From Planctomycetaceae bacterium (GTDB taxonomy: Bacteria; Planctomycetota; Planctomycetia; Pirellulales; Pirellulaceae), in contig JACKHN010000022.1 of assembly GCA_020638975.1 (NCBI GenBank), positions 1 to 64,000 of the forward strand: a stretch of 64,000 bases of DNA, read 5' to 3'. Below, piece after piece: positions 35,403 through 45,460 of this stretch; position 1 is the stretch's first letter, and every line of letters begins with the position of its first letter. The notes under the pieces are model-generated. The model saw only the letters and a program-made list of their open reading frames with translations. It was not told the DNA's origin and did no database searches. The translations under genes were made by a program, and so were the position numbers.

Positions 35403-36509
35403 TTAAGCTCGGGTCAAGAGTTCCAGCAACTGGTCATCCAACAGTTCATCGGATTCATCGGCCTCATAGTCGCTCCAAAACTCGTCGTCCGCTTCGGCAT
35501 CGTTCGGATCTTCTTTGGGCCAAGCGAGTTCAGGGTTCCAAATCCTGGCACCAAACACGGCGGTTGACTCTTCAGTAGCGGTGTCCTCTGAAAACGTTGC
35601 TTCGTCCAGCTCGCCTGTATCTACGGGCTCGTACTGATCCCACTCGCCAGGCAGTATCGAAGCGAAACCTCCCAGTCGCGATGCATCAGAATTCACGTCG
35701 TTGGCAAGATCCATTTCGGCGAGGAAGTTGATCCGCAATAGAAAATCCAGAGGACTTAGAAATCCATCATTATTACCATCGACGCGGTAATCTGCGTGCA
35801 CATCGACGTCAAACGCTAGTGAAGCATGATCAAAGAGTTCACGGCTAAGTTGAACAGAACCGATGCGATCTAACGTATTCACCACGATCAACGCGTCGAG
35901 CGGTGTAATAGCGCCATCTTCGTTTGTATCCATCGGATTGTCTGCGTTGTACCAATCCGACATGAAGCTCATGACTCCGGTCGAGAATATCTCGGCAGAT
36001 TCAGGCCCACTACCGGCGAAGTACCAGAAGTCACCTTCTTCGCTGTCGTCCGATGAGGCGAAGTCGTCCAGTATTCCTTCCGAAAAGAGTTCGCTGTCTC
36101 CCAGGACCGAAGTCTCAAATATCGACGTGTAAAAGACTACGTCTGTGTCCCACAGTTCGCCGTCAAACGCATCGGCATCCGAGTGCGTGCCTTCGTCAAA
36201 TCGGGCAGTCATCGACATGAAATGAATCGGCTCGTGGTTCAGTGAATCGAAGTCCTCCGTCTCAAAGAACTCCTCCTCGACAACTGGTTCGCTGTTTTCA
36301 TCCGGCGACCGGAAAGTCATTTGCCACTCATCATCCCAAAGCTCAGCAGAGGCGAACTCCAATTCGGAGTCATCTTTCACGAACGATACCGGATCGTCCG
36401 ATATCACATCCGCCGCCATTAGATTGCGCACTTCCAAGTGTTCCACCCCGCGCCGCAGGCATCGAGTGAGGGAACTTCGTTTGATTCGTTTTGACACCAG
36501 CCGGTTCAT
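35403..36509 (-). CDS. Exported LEPR-box protein with dockerin-like repeats
   Basis: 368 aa, strongly acidic. Residues 25-34 are LEVRNLMAAD, a variant of the planctomycete LEPR-x-L-L export box that follows an Arg-rich N-terminus. Two dockerin type I-like repeats occur at about 190-214 (DTNEDGAITPLDALIVVN) and 240-264 (DGNNDGFLSPLDFLLRIN), which fit Ca-binding DxNxDG loops. No enzyme domain is present; the rest is low-complexity Glu/Asp/Ser. Probably a surface protein that binds a cohesin-like partner. Fourth gene of the sigma-kinase unit, 74 nt after the other LEPR protein. Confidence 0.85.
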   Translation of the reverse strand: MNRLVSKRIKRSSLTRCLRRGVEHLEVRNLMAADVISDDPVSFVKDDSELEFASAELWDDEWQMTFRSPDENSEPVVEEEFFETEDFDSLNHEPIHFMSMTARFDEGTHSDADAFDGELWDTDVVFYTSIFETSVLGDSELFSEGILDDFASSDDSEEGDFWYFAGSGPESAEIFSTGVMSFMSDWYNADNPMDTNEDGAITPLDALIVVNTLDRIGSVQLSRELFDHASLAFDVDVHADYRVDGNNDGFLSPLDFLLRINFLAEMDLANDVNSDASRLGGFASILPGEWDQYEPVDTGELDEATFSEDTATEESTAVFGARIWNPELAWPKEDPNDAEADDEFWSDYEADESDELLDDQLLELLTRA

Positions 36510-36583
36510 CTAGGGACCTCGTTGCGATAAATGTTTGCCTATTTTTTGCCTCTATCTAGGAAGGCAGGAATTCTCGGCTAGTG

Positions 36584-37735
36584 TTACGACAGTTCTTCGC
36601 ACCGTTGTTTTTGCCGGCGACCCCGAACCGAAACAATGATCTGCCACAGTCCCATTCCGCCCAACAATTGCCAACTCGGCAACCGCCCCATGGGCGAAGG
36701 AGCACTTGCCGTCAGCAGTTCCTTTGTCCGCGAGGCTTCCTCTCCGTTCATCACCGGTCGCTCGATAGGTTCGCCTGGAGCTAACTCCTGCAGACACAAA
36801 CGTTGGGGATGCGATTCTTCCTGCTCTTGAAGCGACGCGCTAATTACCGGCTGGCCGTGCGAGCGTGGCAACTCGTCGTGCACTGTCCACGACTCAACTT
36901 GCGAAAACACCTCCGCGATCGGATCGAATCCGTAGTTCGCGACGGCGACTTCGGATGGCACCGCGACTCGCACCGCTTTGTCGAAGAATGACACGTTGTC
37001 AGGTTCTCCGAACCCGATAACGTCCAGCAGCGTGTCGGCATTGACCAACTCTTCGGTCGACGCCTTCCAATTTGGCCCGCTCAAAGCCGTTGTTCCAGAG
37101 AAGTAGACCGGTTGTTGCAATAGCGCGGCGGGCCTCGCGACGTCCCGCCTCGTATCATCGGACACACCTTGAACTAGTGTCCGCTGTGGCGGAATTGAAA
37201 CGGCCTGAACAGGTTCCTGGGTGCCCGAGTCGGACACGGCCACTTCCCCGCGTTCTAGTTCACCACCGACCGGTGTCGCCGAAGTCAGAGCGTGAAACTC
37301 CTCGTTAATCGGTGTGTATCCGGATTCGACGAAACTCTCATTCGAGTCGATAGCCAGGTCTTCTGACTGCTGAGGAGATGCTTGCCGAGCGCTGGGGTCA
37401 TCATTCGGATCGCAGCTTACGTCGTCGTCCGCTTCGAAATCGGCAGGGGTGTGAGGCGAGTGACGCGACAGGTCCACAACATCTCGTGCGATGCACTCAG
37501 TGTCCGTCAAAACCGCAGGCACTGCTTCTGGATCGCACCACACATCAAGCTCAATTAACTCGGCCATTGCCGACAACATGTGCCGCGGCTCGAGCTGCTC
37601 GACGTGCAAGTGATAAGCGATACGCCGCCGCTCGCCAGACGATCGACTGGTCCGTCGCCGGAATCCCGACGACACCGCACCGGGCAAAGTCGAGTTCGCC
37701 AACAGCAGCAACGGATTGTCGTCAGTTCGAGACAC
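36584..37735 (-). CDS. Exported LEPR-box protein of unknown function
   Basis: 383 aa. The N-terminus is Arg-rich with LEPRHMLSA at 48-56, the planctomycete LEPR-x-L-L box that marks secreted proteins. No recognisable domain follows; composition is acidic and Ser/Pro-rich. The C-terminus has a short hydrophobic stretch (LLGGMGLWQIIVSV) and a basic tail (RGRRQKQR), a layout like a PEP-CTERM/sorting tail. It follows the Ser/Thr kinase gene by 16 nt, so it is part of the operon. Role unknown; probably a surface protein. Confidence 0.75.
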   Translation of the reverse strand: MSRTDDNPLLLLANSTLPGAVSSGFRRRTSRSSGERRRIAYHLHVEQLEPRHMLSAMAELIELDVWCDPEAVPAVLTDTECIARDVVDLSRHSPHTPADFEADDDVSCDPNDDPSARQASPQQSEDLAIDSNESFVESGYTPINEEFHALTSATPVGGELERGEVAVSDSGTQEPVQAVSIPPQRTLVQGVSDDTRRDVARPAALLQQPVYFSGTTALSGPNWKASTEELVNADTLLDVIGFGEPDNVSFFDKAVRVAVPSEVAVANYGFDPIAEVFSQVESWTVHDELPRSHGQPVISASLQEQEESHPQRLCLQELAPGEPIERPVMNGEEASRTKELLTASAPSPMGRLPSWQLLGGMGLWQIIVSVRGRRQKQRCEELS

Positions 37736-37751
37736 GAGAACGATTCCTACT

Positions 37752-39712
<1,961 letters not shown>

Positions 39713-39716
<4 letters not shown>

Positions 39717-40345
39717 AGCAATCCTTTGAGATCAAGTTGCTCCCGGAGTTCCTCGACCGCCCGCAGCCATAACATCCGCGTTGCTCCTTCCGATCGCCCC
39801 AACACTTCCGCGATTTCCTTGAAGCGGCGTCCGTCGACGTGCCGCAATACAATGACTTGGCGGTAGTCGGGCGGCAGCAGCGTCAGCGCCTCTGCTAGGG
39901 CTACGACTTGTTCGTGTCGCTCCACCTGCGAACTGGGCGAAGTGATATCGTCGTGCAAGAGTGCCGCCAAGCACGCTTTTGACTGGTCACCACCGACACC
40001 GATCTCGTCCAACGAAACGTCTCGCCGCACATCCCGTTTGCCGGTCAGCAGGTGATGTTCGACCATTCGCGCCAAGTTGTGGACGAGAATCGTCCGCAGC
40101 CACCCTACGAACTCGCCCGATGAACGACCCACGAATCGATCAAAGTCGCGGTGTGCCTCGAACAGCGTCTCTTGGACAATATCAGAAGGGCTGACTCGCG
40201 CCCGGAGCCGCTCGTCCAACTGGGAACAGGCAAGCAGACGCAAGTAATTTGAATAGAGCTGGAGCAGACGCGACAAACAGCCGCTTGTTCCGGCTTGGGC
40301 GGCTACTAGTAGGGAATCAGGGTTAGTTTCGATCGGAGGATGCAT
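39713..40345 (-). CDS. ECF-like RNA polymerase sigma factor
   Basis: 210 aa. Region 2 about 25-110 (RVSPSDIVQETLFEAHRDFDRF, GEFVGWLRTILVHNLARM) and region 4 about 150-205 (LPPDYRQVIVLRHVDGRRFKEIAEVLGRSEGATRMLWLRAVEEL). No anti-sigma factor follows; a kinase does. First gene of the unit that also encodes two LEPR-box surface proteins, so it may direct their expression. Possible promoter at 40500-40527. Confidence 0.92.
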
Positions 40346-40499
40346 ATTTCACCTACTGGAAAGGCAGGAGTCTTACTAATCTGTCACGCACACCGCAAAC
40401 AAATTGGCGCAAGTTTAGATTGCCTTATTCCAGAAGGTGGCCGCTTCCGCCAAGTCACGACCGAAGACTTCGACCACGCATGGCCAGAGTCAGCGCGTC

Positions 40500-40527
40500 A
40501 TTATAATTGGAGTCACAAATCCGTCAC
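40500..40527 (-). promoter_or_regulatory. Possible sigma-70 promoter of the sigma/kinase operon
   Basis: On the minus strand a -10 box TATAAT (40505-40500) has GTGACG (40527-40522) 16 nt upstream as a weak -35. It would put the start site about 150 nt before the sigma factor ATG. Judged by eye only. Planctomycete promoters are poorly defined, so this is a candidate. Confidence 0.3.
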
Positions 40528-40640
40528 GTCCAGAGTAAAAACAATTTTCCGTGGCCTGAGACCGGGCGAAAAACGAGCCTTGATGTTGTGCGGGAGTGCT
40601 AGCCATGTTGGAGTTTGGCACGGTCAGCTCGCGGCTCACC

Positions 40641-40868
40641 TTATGGCAATACCAGCCGAAGTATGTAGATTCCGAACATGACCCCAAAAGCGACCACTCC
40701 AGCGTGCTTGTTGTGTTCCAGAACGGCAGCACCCGCTAGCAAAGCCGCGAATGCGCCGAGCACGTAACAGGTGACTCCGCTCGAACGGATGGAGCTTATC
40801 GCGAATCCAAACGCGGTAACGCCTAAAAAAACTTGCCGGAGGCCGAATTGATGTCGCGCATTCGCCAT
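40641..40868 (-). CDS. Small two-TM membrane protein
   Basis: 75 aa: MANARHQFGLRQVFLGVTAFGFAIS, then hydrophobic spans to the end. The RQFGLRQVFL-type start followed by hydrophobic residues is a pattern of short planctomycete membrane proteins (FSLRTLL-type). Two or three TM segments, no soluble domain. It lies 28 nt after the GDPD gene on the same strand. Small size and low information make it tentative. Confidence 0.5.
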   Translation of the reverse strand: MANARHQFGLRQVFLGVTAFGFAISSIRSSGVTCYVLGAFAALLAGAAVLEHNKHAGVVAFGVMFGIYILRLVLP

Positions 40869-40896
40869 ACGTCAGCAATCCTAGCAGGCGATGAAA

Positions 40897-42735
40897 TCAA
40901 TCACCACGCGGCAGGTGCGATGGGGTCGCACCGAGGAACACGGCAAGCTCCAACATCACTCGCTCAAGGGGACTCATCAATGCCCTCTCCGCGAGGACGC
41001 GGCGTGCGACGTCGGGATAGTCGGTAATGATGTTATCGACTCCGCGGCTAATCATCACCGACATTGTAACCGGATCGTTGACGGTCCAGACCGCGACTTC
41101 CTTCTGCTTGCGATGAGCCGATTGAATGAAAGCGGGTGTCGCGAGCTTGGTGTTGACCGCAAAGAAGTCCGCTTGGGCACGAGTCAAATCACCGACGGCC
41201 ACGGCTGTCAGCAACCCAACCGCCCAGTCCGGGCGCAATCGCTTGGCCTTCTGAACACCCTGCAACTCCAGCGACATCAGGACTACATTTCGCTGCATGT
41301 CGTGCTGTTCAACGAGGTCAATGACACGTTGCTCAAGATCCTGGTCATGTCCATAGTACTTAAGTTCGATGTTCAAGTTCGCACGTCCACGACAGGCTTC
41401 TAGCACTTCGGCGAGCGTTGGCACGCGTTCACTTGCAAAACGCGGGTCAAAGTGTGTGCCAATATCGATCTCTCGCAACTCCTCTGCTGTGGCGTCCCAG
41501 ATTTTCGTATCGACGCCCGACACTTTTTTTAAATCGCTGTCGTGAGCAACAATCACAACTCCATCTTTCGTCTCCTGCACATCGATCTCTACCCAATCCG
41601 TACCGTCGGCGATCGCTTGATTTACGGAAGCGAGTGTGTTTTCGGGAGCTTTACCCGACGCACCACGGTGCGCTGTAATTTGAACATGGTCTTCCAGTTG
41701 AATGCTGTGAATCGCAGAGGTCCCCGCGAGCGCAGCTGCAACACAACCGATCGAAAGTACGCCGGCGATACGGCCTCGCGTCATGACAACCTCAACTTGC
41801 CCACCAACGGGTAGCAATAGCGGCTTTGGCTGTTCGTAACACTGTGGATTGGTTGTATAGAGTCGAACAAGCACGATCGACAACGAAGTAACTGCCACAG
41901 AGTGTGTGAGCAAGCCGAGCAGCACCCAAGCGACCAGCAGGGCTCCAATCGCGAAGACGCCCGTCCAAAGCGACGTCAAGAAATGCTCAACGGTCGAGTA
42001 GCCGATAACGACGACGACGCTGGTGACAAGGGCCGACGCCACCGCGTTGCCGAATAGCCATCCGGTTATCCACATCGCGATTCGCGTTCGGTCCCCGGCG
42101 GAAAATTGATTGCTCCTAGCAAGACATTCCTTCGGCGGCGTATTTTCAAACAAGTACATCGGCAGCGAGAACGCCCAACCGGTAATCAGTCGCAGTAAGA
42201 CGCAGGTCATGGCGACGACGACGATACCGAAGAGCAGCGTGGCGATCCAAAACGTTGGTGGCTTCTGGGTTAGATAGAAATTGATGTCATGTTGAGTTAA
42301 CAGTGCCATGTAGATCGCACCGCCCACTGCCAAAAAGGGAAATGTGATGAGGAGCAAGTGGACTACTAATCGCCAAGCGATCTGAAAGATGCCGTACGCC
42401 CGCGATGCAACGAACCGCAATGCCGAAATCGTCCCGACGGTACGTCCTTGAATGGCCGACAGTACGATTGCCATATGGGCGGCTTGCTCGAAGGCAAGAA
42501 TTGCGAGCGATCCACCTCCCACAACGATCGCTGTAAACCAACCGATAGGATGCAGCAAAAAGAATGCGATGTCGGCGTCGGCCAGCACACGGCGACCGGA
42601 GAACTCCAGAAACCTGTTGAACGCCAAGCTGACCAGCGGGCTCAGCACCATAAATCCGATGGCTTTCATAACCAGATCGGTGGACAGCAACGACTGCCAG
42701 TTCGAGCGAAGGTCGTCGATCATCGTCCGCATCAT
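40897..42735 (-). CDS. Glycerophosphodiester phosphodiesterase with membrane domain
   Basis: 612 aa from the ATG at 42735 (AGGAG 7 nt upstream). About 1-340 contains about eight TM segments of the type fused to GDPDs in Gram-positives (GPDPase_memb-like). About 345-585 is the GDPD domain: ITAHRGASGKAPENTLASV (catalytic His, Glu), DWVEIDVQETKDGVVIVAHD, LNIELKYYG. Cleaves glycerophosphodiesters, probably facing the periplasm. Followed by the small TM gene and preceded by the STAS gene on the same strand. Confidence 0.9.
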   Translation of the reverse strand: MMRTMIDDLRSNWQSLLSTDLVMKAIGFMVLSPLVSLAFNRFLEFSGRRVLADADIAFFLLHPIGWFTAIVVGGGSLAILAFEQAAHMAIVLSAIQGRTVGTISALRFVASRAYGIFQIAWRLVVHLLLITFPFLAVGGAIYMALLTQHDINFYLTQKPPTFWIATLLFGIVVVAMTCVLLRLITGWAFSLPMYLFENTPPKECLARSNQFSAGDRTRIAMWITGWLFGNAVASALVTSVVVVIGYSTVEHFLTSLWTGVFAIGALLVAWVLLGLLTHSVAVTSLSIVLVRLYTTNPQCYEQPKPLLLPVGGQVEVVMTRGRIAGVLSIGCVAAALAGTSAIHSIQLEDHVQITAHRGASGKAPENTLASVNQAIADGTDWVEIDVQETKDGVVIVAHDSDLKKVSGVDTKIWDATAEELREIDIGTHFDPRFASERVPTLAEVLEACRGRANLNIELKYYGHDQDLEQRVIDLVEQHDMQRNVVLMSLELQGVQKAKRLRPDWAVGLLTAVAVGDLTRAQADFFAVNTKLATPAFIQSAHRKQKEVAVWTVNDPVTMSVMISRGVDNIITDYPDVARRVLAERALMSPLERVMLELAVFLGATPSHLPRGD

Positions 42736-42804
42736 GAAACCGCTCCTGGCGGCACCGGTAGTCGAAAAGAGCGATCTACCCCCAACGTCCTGCATCCCGC
42801 GATG

Positions 42805-43206
42805 TTAGACGCGAGTGTCGGAGCCACTCTTCAGCAACACGATTGCCGACTCGAGACTGTCAGCCATCTGCAAGTGGTTTGCGGACTCGCGGTTCTCCAC
42901 AATCAACTGCGAAACGGTCAGAACGTCGACGACGATGCCAGCCGGTTCCGACAAGACCACACGCCCACCTCGCTGCTCCACGGCACCGCGAATGCCGACA
43001 AATGGCAACAATGCAATGCTCGTCAGGTATTCGACATTCTTCATGTCGATGATGATATCGTCGGAATCTGATTCGCGAATGGCTGCCACAATCTCGTTGC
43101 GTAAGGCGAACACCTGCGATTCTTCGCTGAGCCGCTTCGGAATGACCTCGATAACCAGAATTCCCTGTTCGTATCGCGATCGAATGTATGGAGAGTCGTC
43201 TGCCAT
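42805..43206 (-). CDS. STAS-domain protein (anti-sigma factor antagonist-like)
   Basis: 133 aa from ATG 43206. One STAS domain: GILVIEVIPKRLSEESQVFALRNEIVAAI, DDIIIDMKNVEYLTSIALLPFVGI, VVLSEPAGIVVDVL. The usual phosphorylated Ser of SpoIIAA-type proteins (D-S-S-G-L) aligns with Y-L-T-S-I-A, so Ser or Thr is available but the motif is not canonical. Likely a switch partner to an anti-sigma or phosphatase encoded elsewhere. A longer in-frame start lacks good support. Confidence 0.85.
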   Translation of the reverse strand: MADDSPYIRSRYEQGILVIEVIPKRLSEESQVFALRNEIVAAIRESDSDDIIIDMKNVEYLTSIALLPFVGIRGAVEQRGGRVVLSEPAGIVVDVLTVSQLIVENRESANHLQMADSLESAIVLLKSGSDTRV

Positions 43207-43295
43207 GCTTGAATTCACTTCGGTTAATCGAATGCGGCGGTTGAGGGTGATTCTAACTCCTGCATCAAGCATCCGCAAACGACGCCGTAGTGGCC

Positions 43296-43432
43296 CCAGG
43301 GCAATTCATTTGTTGAAGTTGCACAAGATCGACGTCGGGCCTCCGAAGCCGTCGAATGACAACTTAGATTCATCGACGGGCTCGGAGGCCCGTCGTACAA
43401 ACCTCTCAGTTTGAACAACTGAAAAGCCCTGG
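43296..43432 (+). repeat. 137-bp inverted-repeat element, full copy A
   Basis: A 137-bp unit bounded by CCAGGGC and GCCCTGG. Its core is a long imperfect palindrome around CGACGTCGGGCCTCCGAAGC and CGACGGGCTCGGAGGCCCGT, followed by TCGTACAAACCTCTCAGTTT. The copy at 62476-62612 is the same length and nearly identical in inverted orientation; 58861-58963 is a diverged partial copy. Confidence 0.9.
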
Positions 43433-43577
43433 TAATAGACCGAATCGACACAATCCAAATTCTGGGATCTTCAAGACAATCAGTACCAGATGTTAAGCTC
43501 TTACAGACGCTTCCGGTTAATAGGATGGACAATTTCGCTGTCAGGGTTCCATTAACAAACGTCCGCCAGAGGTCATC

Positions 43578-44219
43578 GTGACGACTCTTATACTCACACC
43601 AACGCCGCTGGAGCTTCGCGTTCTCGCCCCGCTATTGTCGCCCTTGTTGGGTGCGATTGAGGCACGGATCGAACTCTGTGGGTTCGGCCCGATTGCATCG
43701 GCCGCTCGATCGATGCAATTGTTCGCGTTGCATCAACCGACGCACGTCGTATTGGTCGGTATTGCGGGAGGGCTACAGTCGGATTTATCGATTGGCACCG
43801 CACGAAACTTCCAGGAAGTGGGGTGCGTTGGCGTCGGTGTAGGCACGGGAGCGGACCACCAGTCCGCTGACACAATCGGTTGGAAGCATTGGACGTCTGC
43901 CGGCGAAAGCATTGGCGATTTACTCCCGCTAGCGCCGCGTACCATCGACAAGTCCAAACTCGGTAGAAAGCTGCTTACCGTATGCGCGGCATCAGCGACC
44001 GACGCCGACGTGGCAATGCGAGTGGCTCAACACGCGGATGCCGATGCGGAGGAGATGGAAGGGTTCGGCGTAGCAATGGCTTGTTCACTGGCGGGCGTAC
44101 CGTTGCAGATCATTCGCGGAATTTCTAATCGAGCCGGTGATCGAGACAAACGGAACTGGGATATCGAAGGGGCACTTCGTGCCGCCGCCGAATTGACATG
44201 GAATGCATTAAGTTCCTAA
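43578..44219 (+). CDS. mqnB: Futalosine hydrolase (menaquinone biosynthesis)
   Basis: 213 aa from GTG 43578 (AGAGGT upstream). Nucleoside phosphorylase/hydrolase fold: ILTPTPLELRVLAPLL, HVVLVGIAGGLQSDLSIG (ribose/base region), DADAEEMEGFGVAMAC (Glu-Met-Glu typical of MTA/SAH nucleosidase-like enzymes), IIRGISNRAGDRDKRNW. Splits futalosine to dehypoxanthinylfutalosine and hypoxanthine. Identity is supported by mqnD 272 nt downstream. Length fits MqnB. Confidence 0.88.
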   Translation: MTTLILTPTPLELRVLAPLLSPLLGAIEARIELCGFGPIASAARSMQLFALHQPTHVVLVGIAGGLQSDLSIGTARNFQEVGCVGVGVGTGADHQSADTIGWKHWTSAGESIGDLLPLAPRTIDKSKLGRKLLTVCAASATDADVAMRVAQHADADAEEMEGFGVAMACSLAGVPLQIIRGISNRAGDRDKRNWDIEGALRAAAELTWNALSS

Positions 44220-44430
44220 CGCGGCCCAGCCGCAACCAAAGTAGCTTGACTCTCCGAGTCAAGCTACAAGATGCGCGCACCGTGCGCGTATCACACAACG
44301 TAAGACTCTAACGCGGCTTTGCCGCAACCAAATGCCAGATGGACGCCCTTGTCCGTCCGGCCATCACGAACAAACACGGACGGACGAGGGCGTCCGTCCT
44401 ACCGAGATGCGCGTCGTGCGCACATCAAAC
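44217..44430. repeat. Two composite palindromes with swapped centres
   Basis: Unit 1 (44217-44294) and unit 2 (44308-44430) share the left module CTAACGCGGC, two or three bases, GCCGCAACCAAA, and the right module GATGCGCG, a few bases, GTGCGC, ATCA. Between them the centres differ: GTAGCTTGACTC-TCC-GAGTCAAGCTAC in unit 1 (44241-44267) and a hairpin of GGACGCCC and TGTCCGTCCG pairing with CGGACGGACG and GGGCGTCC in unit 2. Each unit is thus a palindrome inside a palindrome. They fill the mqnB-mqnD gap. Confidence 0.85.
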
Positions 44431-44491
44431 CGAGAAGGGCTAACGTACTTCTTTCGGACGACGAAAACATCACCGAATATTGAGGACGATT

Positions 44492-45367
44492 GTGACGCAG
44501 CGAATTCACCTTGGCATTTCGACCTGCCCGAACGATACATTCACCTTCCACGCTTTGATGACAAAGGCCGTCGACTGGCGTGGGCTCGATTTCGATATTG
44601 AATTGATCGACATCCAGCAACTGAACGATCGCTTGTTCTCAGACGAGTTTGATGTTGCCAAGACTAGCTTTCACGCGGCGTTGCTGTTGGCCGAGAAAAC
44701 AGTCGTCTTACCGAGCGGTTCCGCCTTGGGGTTCGGCGTTGGGCCCTTGTTGTTGGCCGCTCATCCGGACACAACACCGAGTACCGTCGCGCAAGTGACC
44801 CTTTGCCCTGGTCGACACACTACCGCTTCACTACTCTTCTCGCTGTTCTATCCGCAGACGACGCGAGTCGAGCACGTCGTCTTCTCTGAGATAATGCCAA
44901 GGCTACAAAGACGCGATGCGGATTTCGGCGTTTGCATTCACGAAGGTCGGTTCACTTGGCAACAGCAAGGCCTAGCCTTGGTCGAAGATCTCGGGACGCG
45001 GTGGGAAGCGGAGACGCACTGCCCGCTACCTCTGGGAGGGATCGTTGCACAGCGGCGCCTCACGCCCGACACAATCGCCACCGTCCAACGCGTGGTCCGT
45101 GATTCGCTTGAATTTGCATTGGCTGATCGTGACGCAACGTATCCGACGATGCGGAAGTACGCCCAGGAACTCGCTGATGAAGTACTCATGCAACACGTCG
45201 ATCTGTACGTCAACGAATGGACCATCGACCTTGGAAGCACGGGGCAGAACGCGCTAGATCAGTTGTCAGACAGAGCCGCGAGGGCCGGATTGGTCAAGCG
45301 TGGCGGCCCTGGCATCGAGGTATTTAGAGGAGGAGAGGATGAAAGGCGGCGCGAAACGAGTAGCTGA
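44492..45367 (+). CDS. mqnD: 1,4-dihydroxy-6-naphthoate synthase (menaquinone)
   Basis: 291 aa from GTG 44492 (GAGGA 6 nt upstream). Periplasmic-binding-protein-like fold: LGISTCPNDTFTFHALM at the N-terminus is a signature of MqnD, then DFDIELIDIQQLNDR, and DADFGVCIHEGRFTWQ containing the catalytic His. Converts cyclic dehypoxanthinylfutalosine to 1,4-dihydroxy-6-naphthoate. Together with mqnB it shows menaquinone is made by the futalosine route. Confidence 0.92.
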   Translation: MTQRIHLGISTCPNDTFTFHALMTKAVDWRGLDFDIELIDIQQLNDRLFSDEFDVAKTSFHAALLLAEKTVVLPSGSALGFGVGPLLLAAHPDTTPSTVAQVTLCPGRHTTASLLFSLFYPQTTRVEHVVFSEIMPRLQRRDADFGVCIHEGRFTWQQQGLALVEDLGTRWEAETHCPLPLGGIVAQRRLTPDTIATVQRVVRDSLEFALADRDATYPTMRKYAQELADEVLMQHVDLYVNEWTIDLGSTGQNALDQLSDRAARAGLVKRGGPGIEVFRGGEDERRRETSS

Positions 45368-45411
45368 CTCGTGTTGCAGCAACTGAGCACGTAGCACCGC
45401 CCAAACAATAA

Positions 45412-45460
45412 GTGGGATAGGCTTCTAGCCTGTCATGACTGAATTGACAGGCTGGAAGCC
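45412..45460. repeat. Left part of a palindrome interrupted by the IS4 element
   Basis: GTGGGATAGGCTTC... to ...GACAGGCTGGAAGCC, followed at 46924 by GGCTGGAAGCC TATCCCAC. Joining the two parts and removing one GGCTGGAAGCC rebuilds a palindrome with 23-bp arms and one mismatch. Confidence 0.85.
45450..45460. repeat. IS4 target-site duplication, left
   Basis: GGCTGGAAGCC; identical copy at 46924-46934 on the other side of the element. Confidence 0.9.

Noticed and set aside
40340..40681. Plus-strand open frame of 113 codons before the sigma factor gene
   Set aside because: No recognised motif, covers the likely promoter of the sigma/kinase unit, and overlaps a better minus-strand membrane-protein candidate.
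43224..43532. Open frames translating as RAFQLFKLRGLYDGPPSPS-type peptides, also at 58731-58988 and 62472-62813
   Set aside because: They are translations of the 137-bp repeat element; the similarity reflects the repeat, not a protein family.
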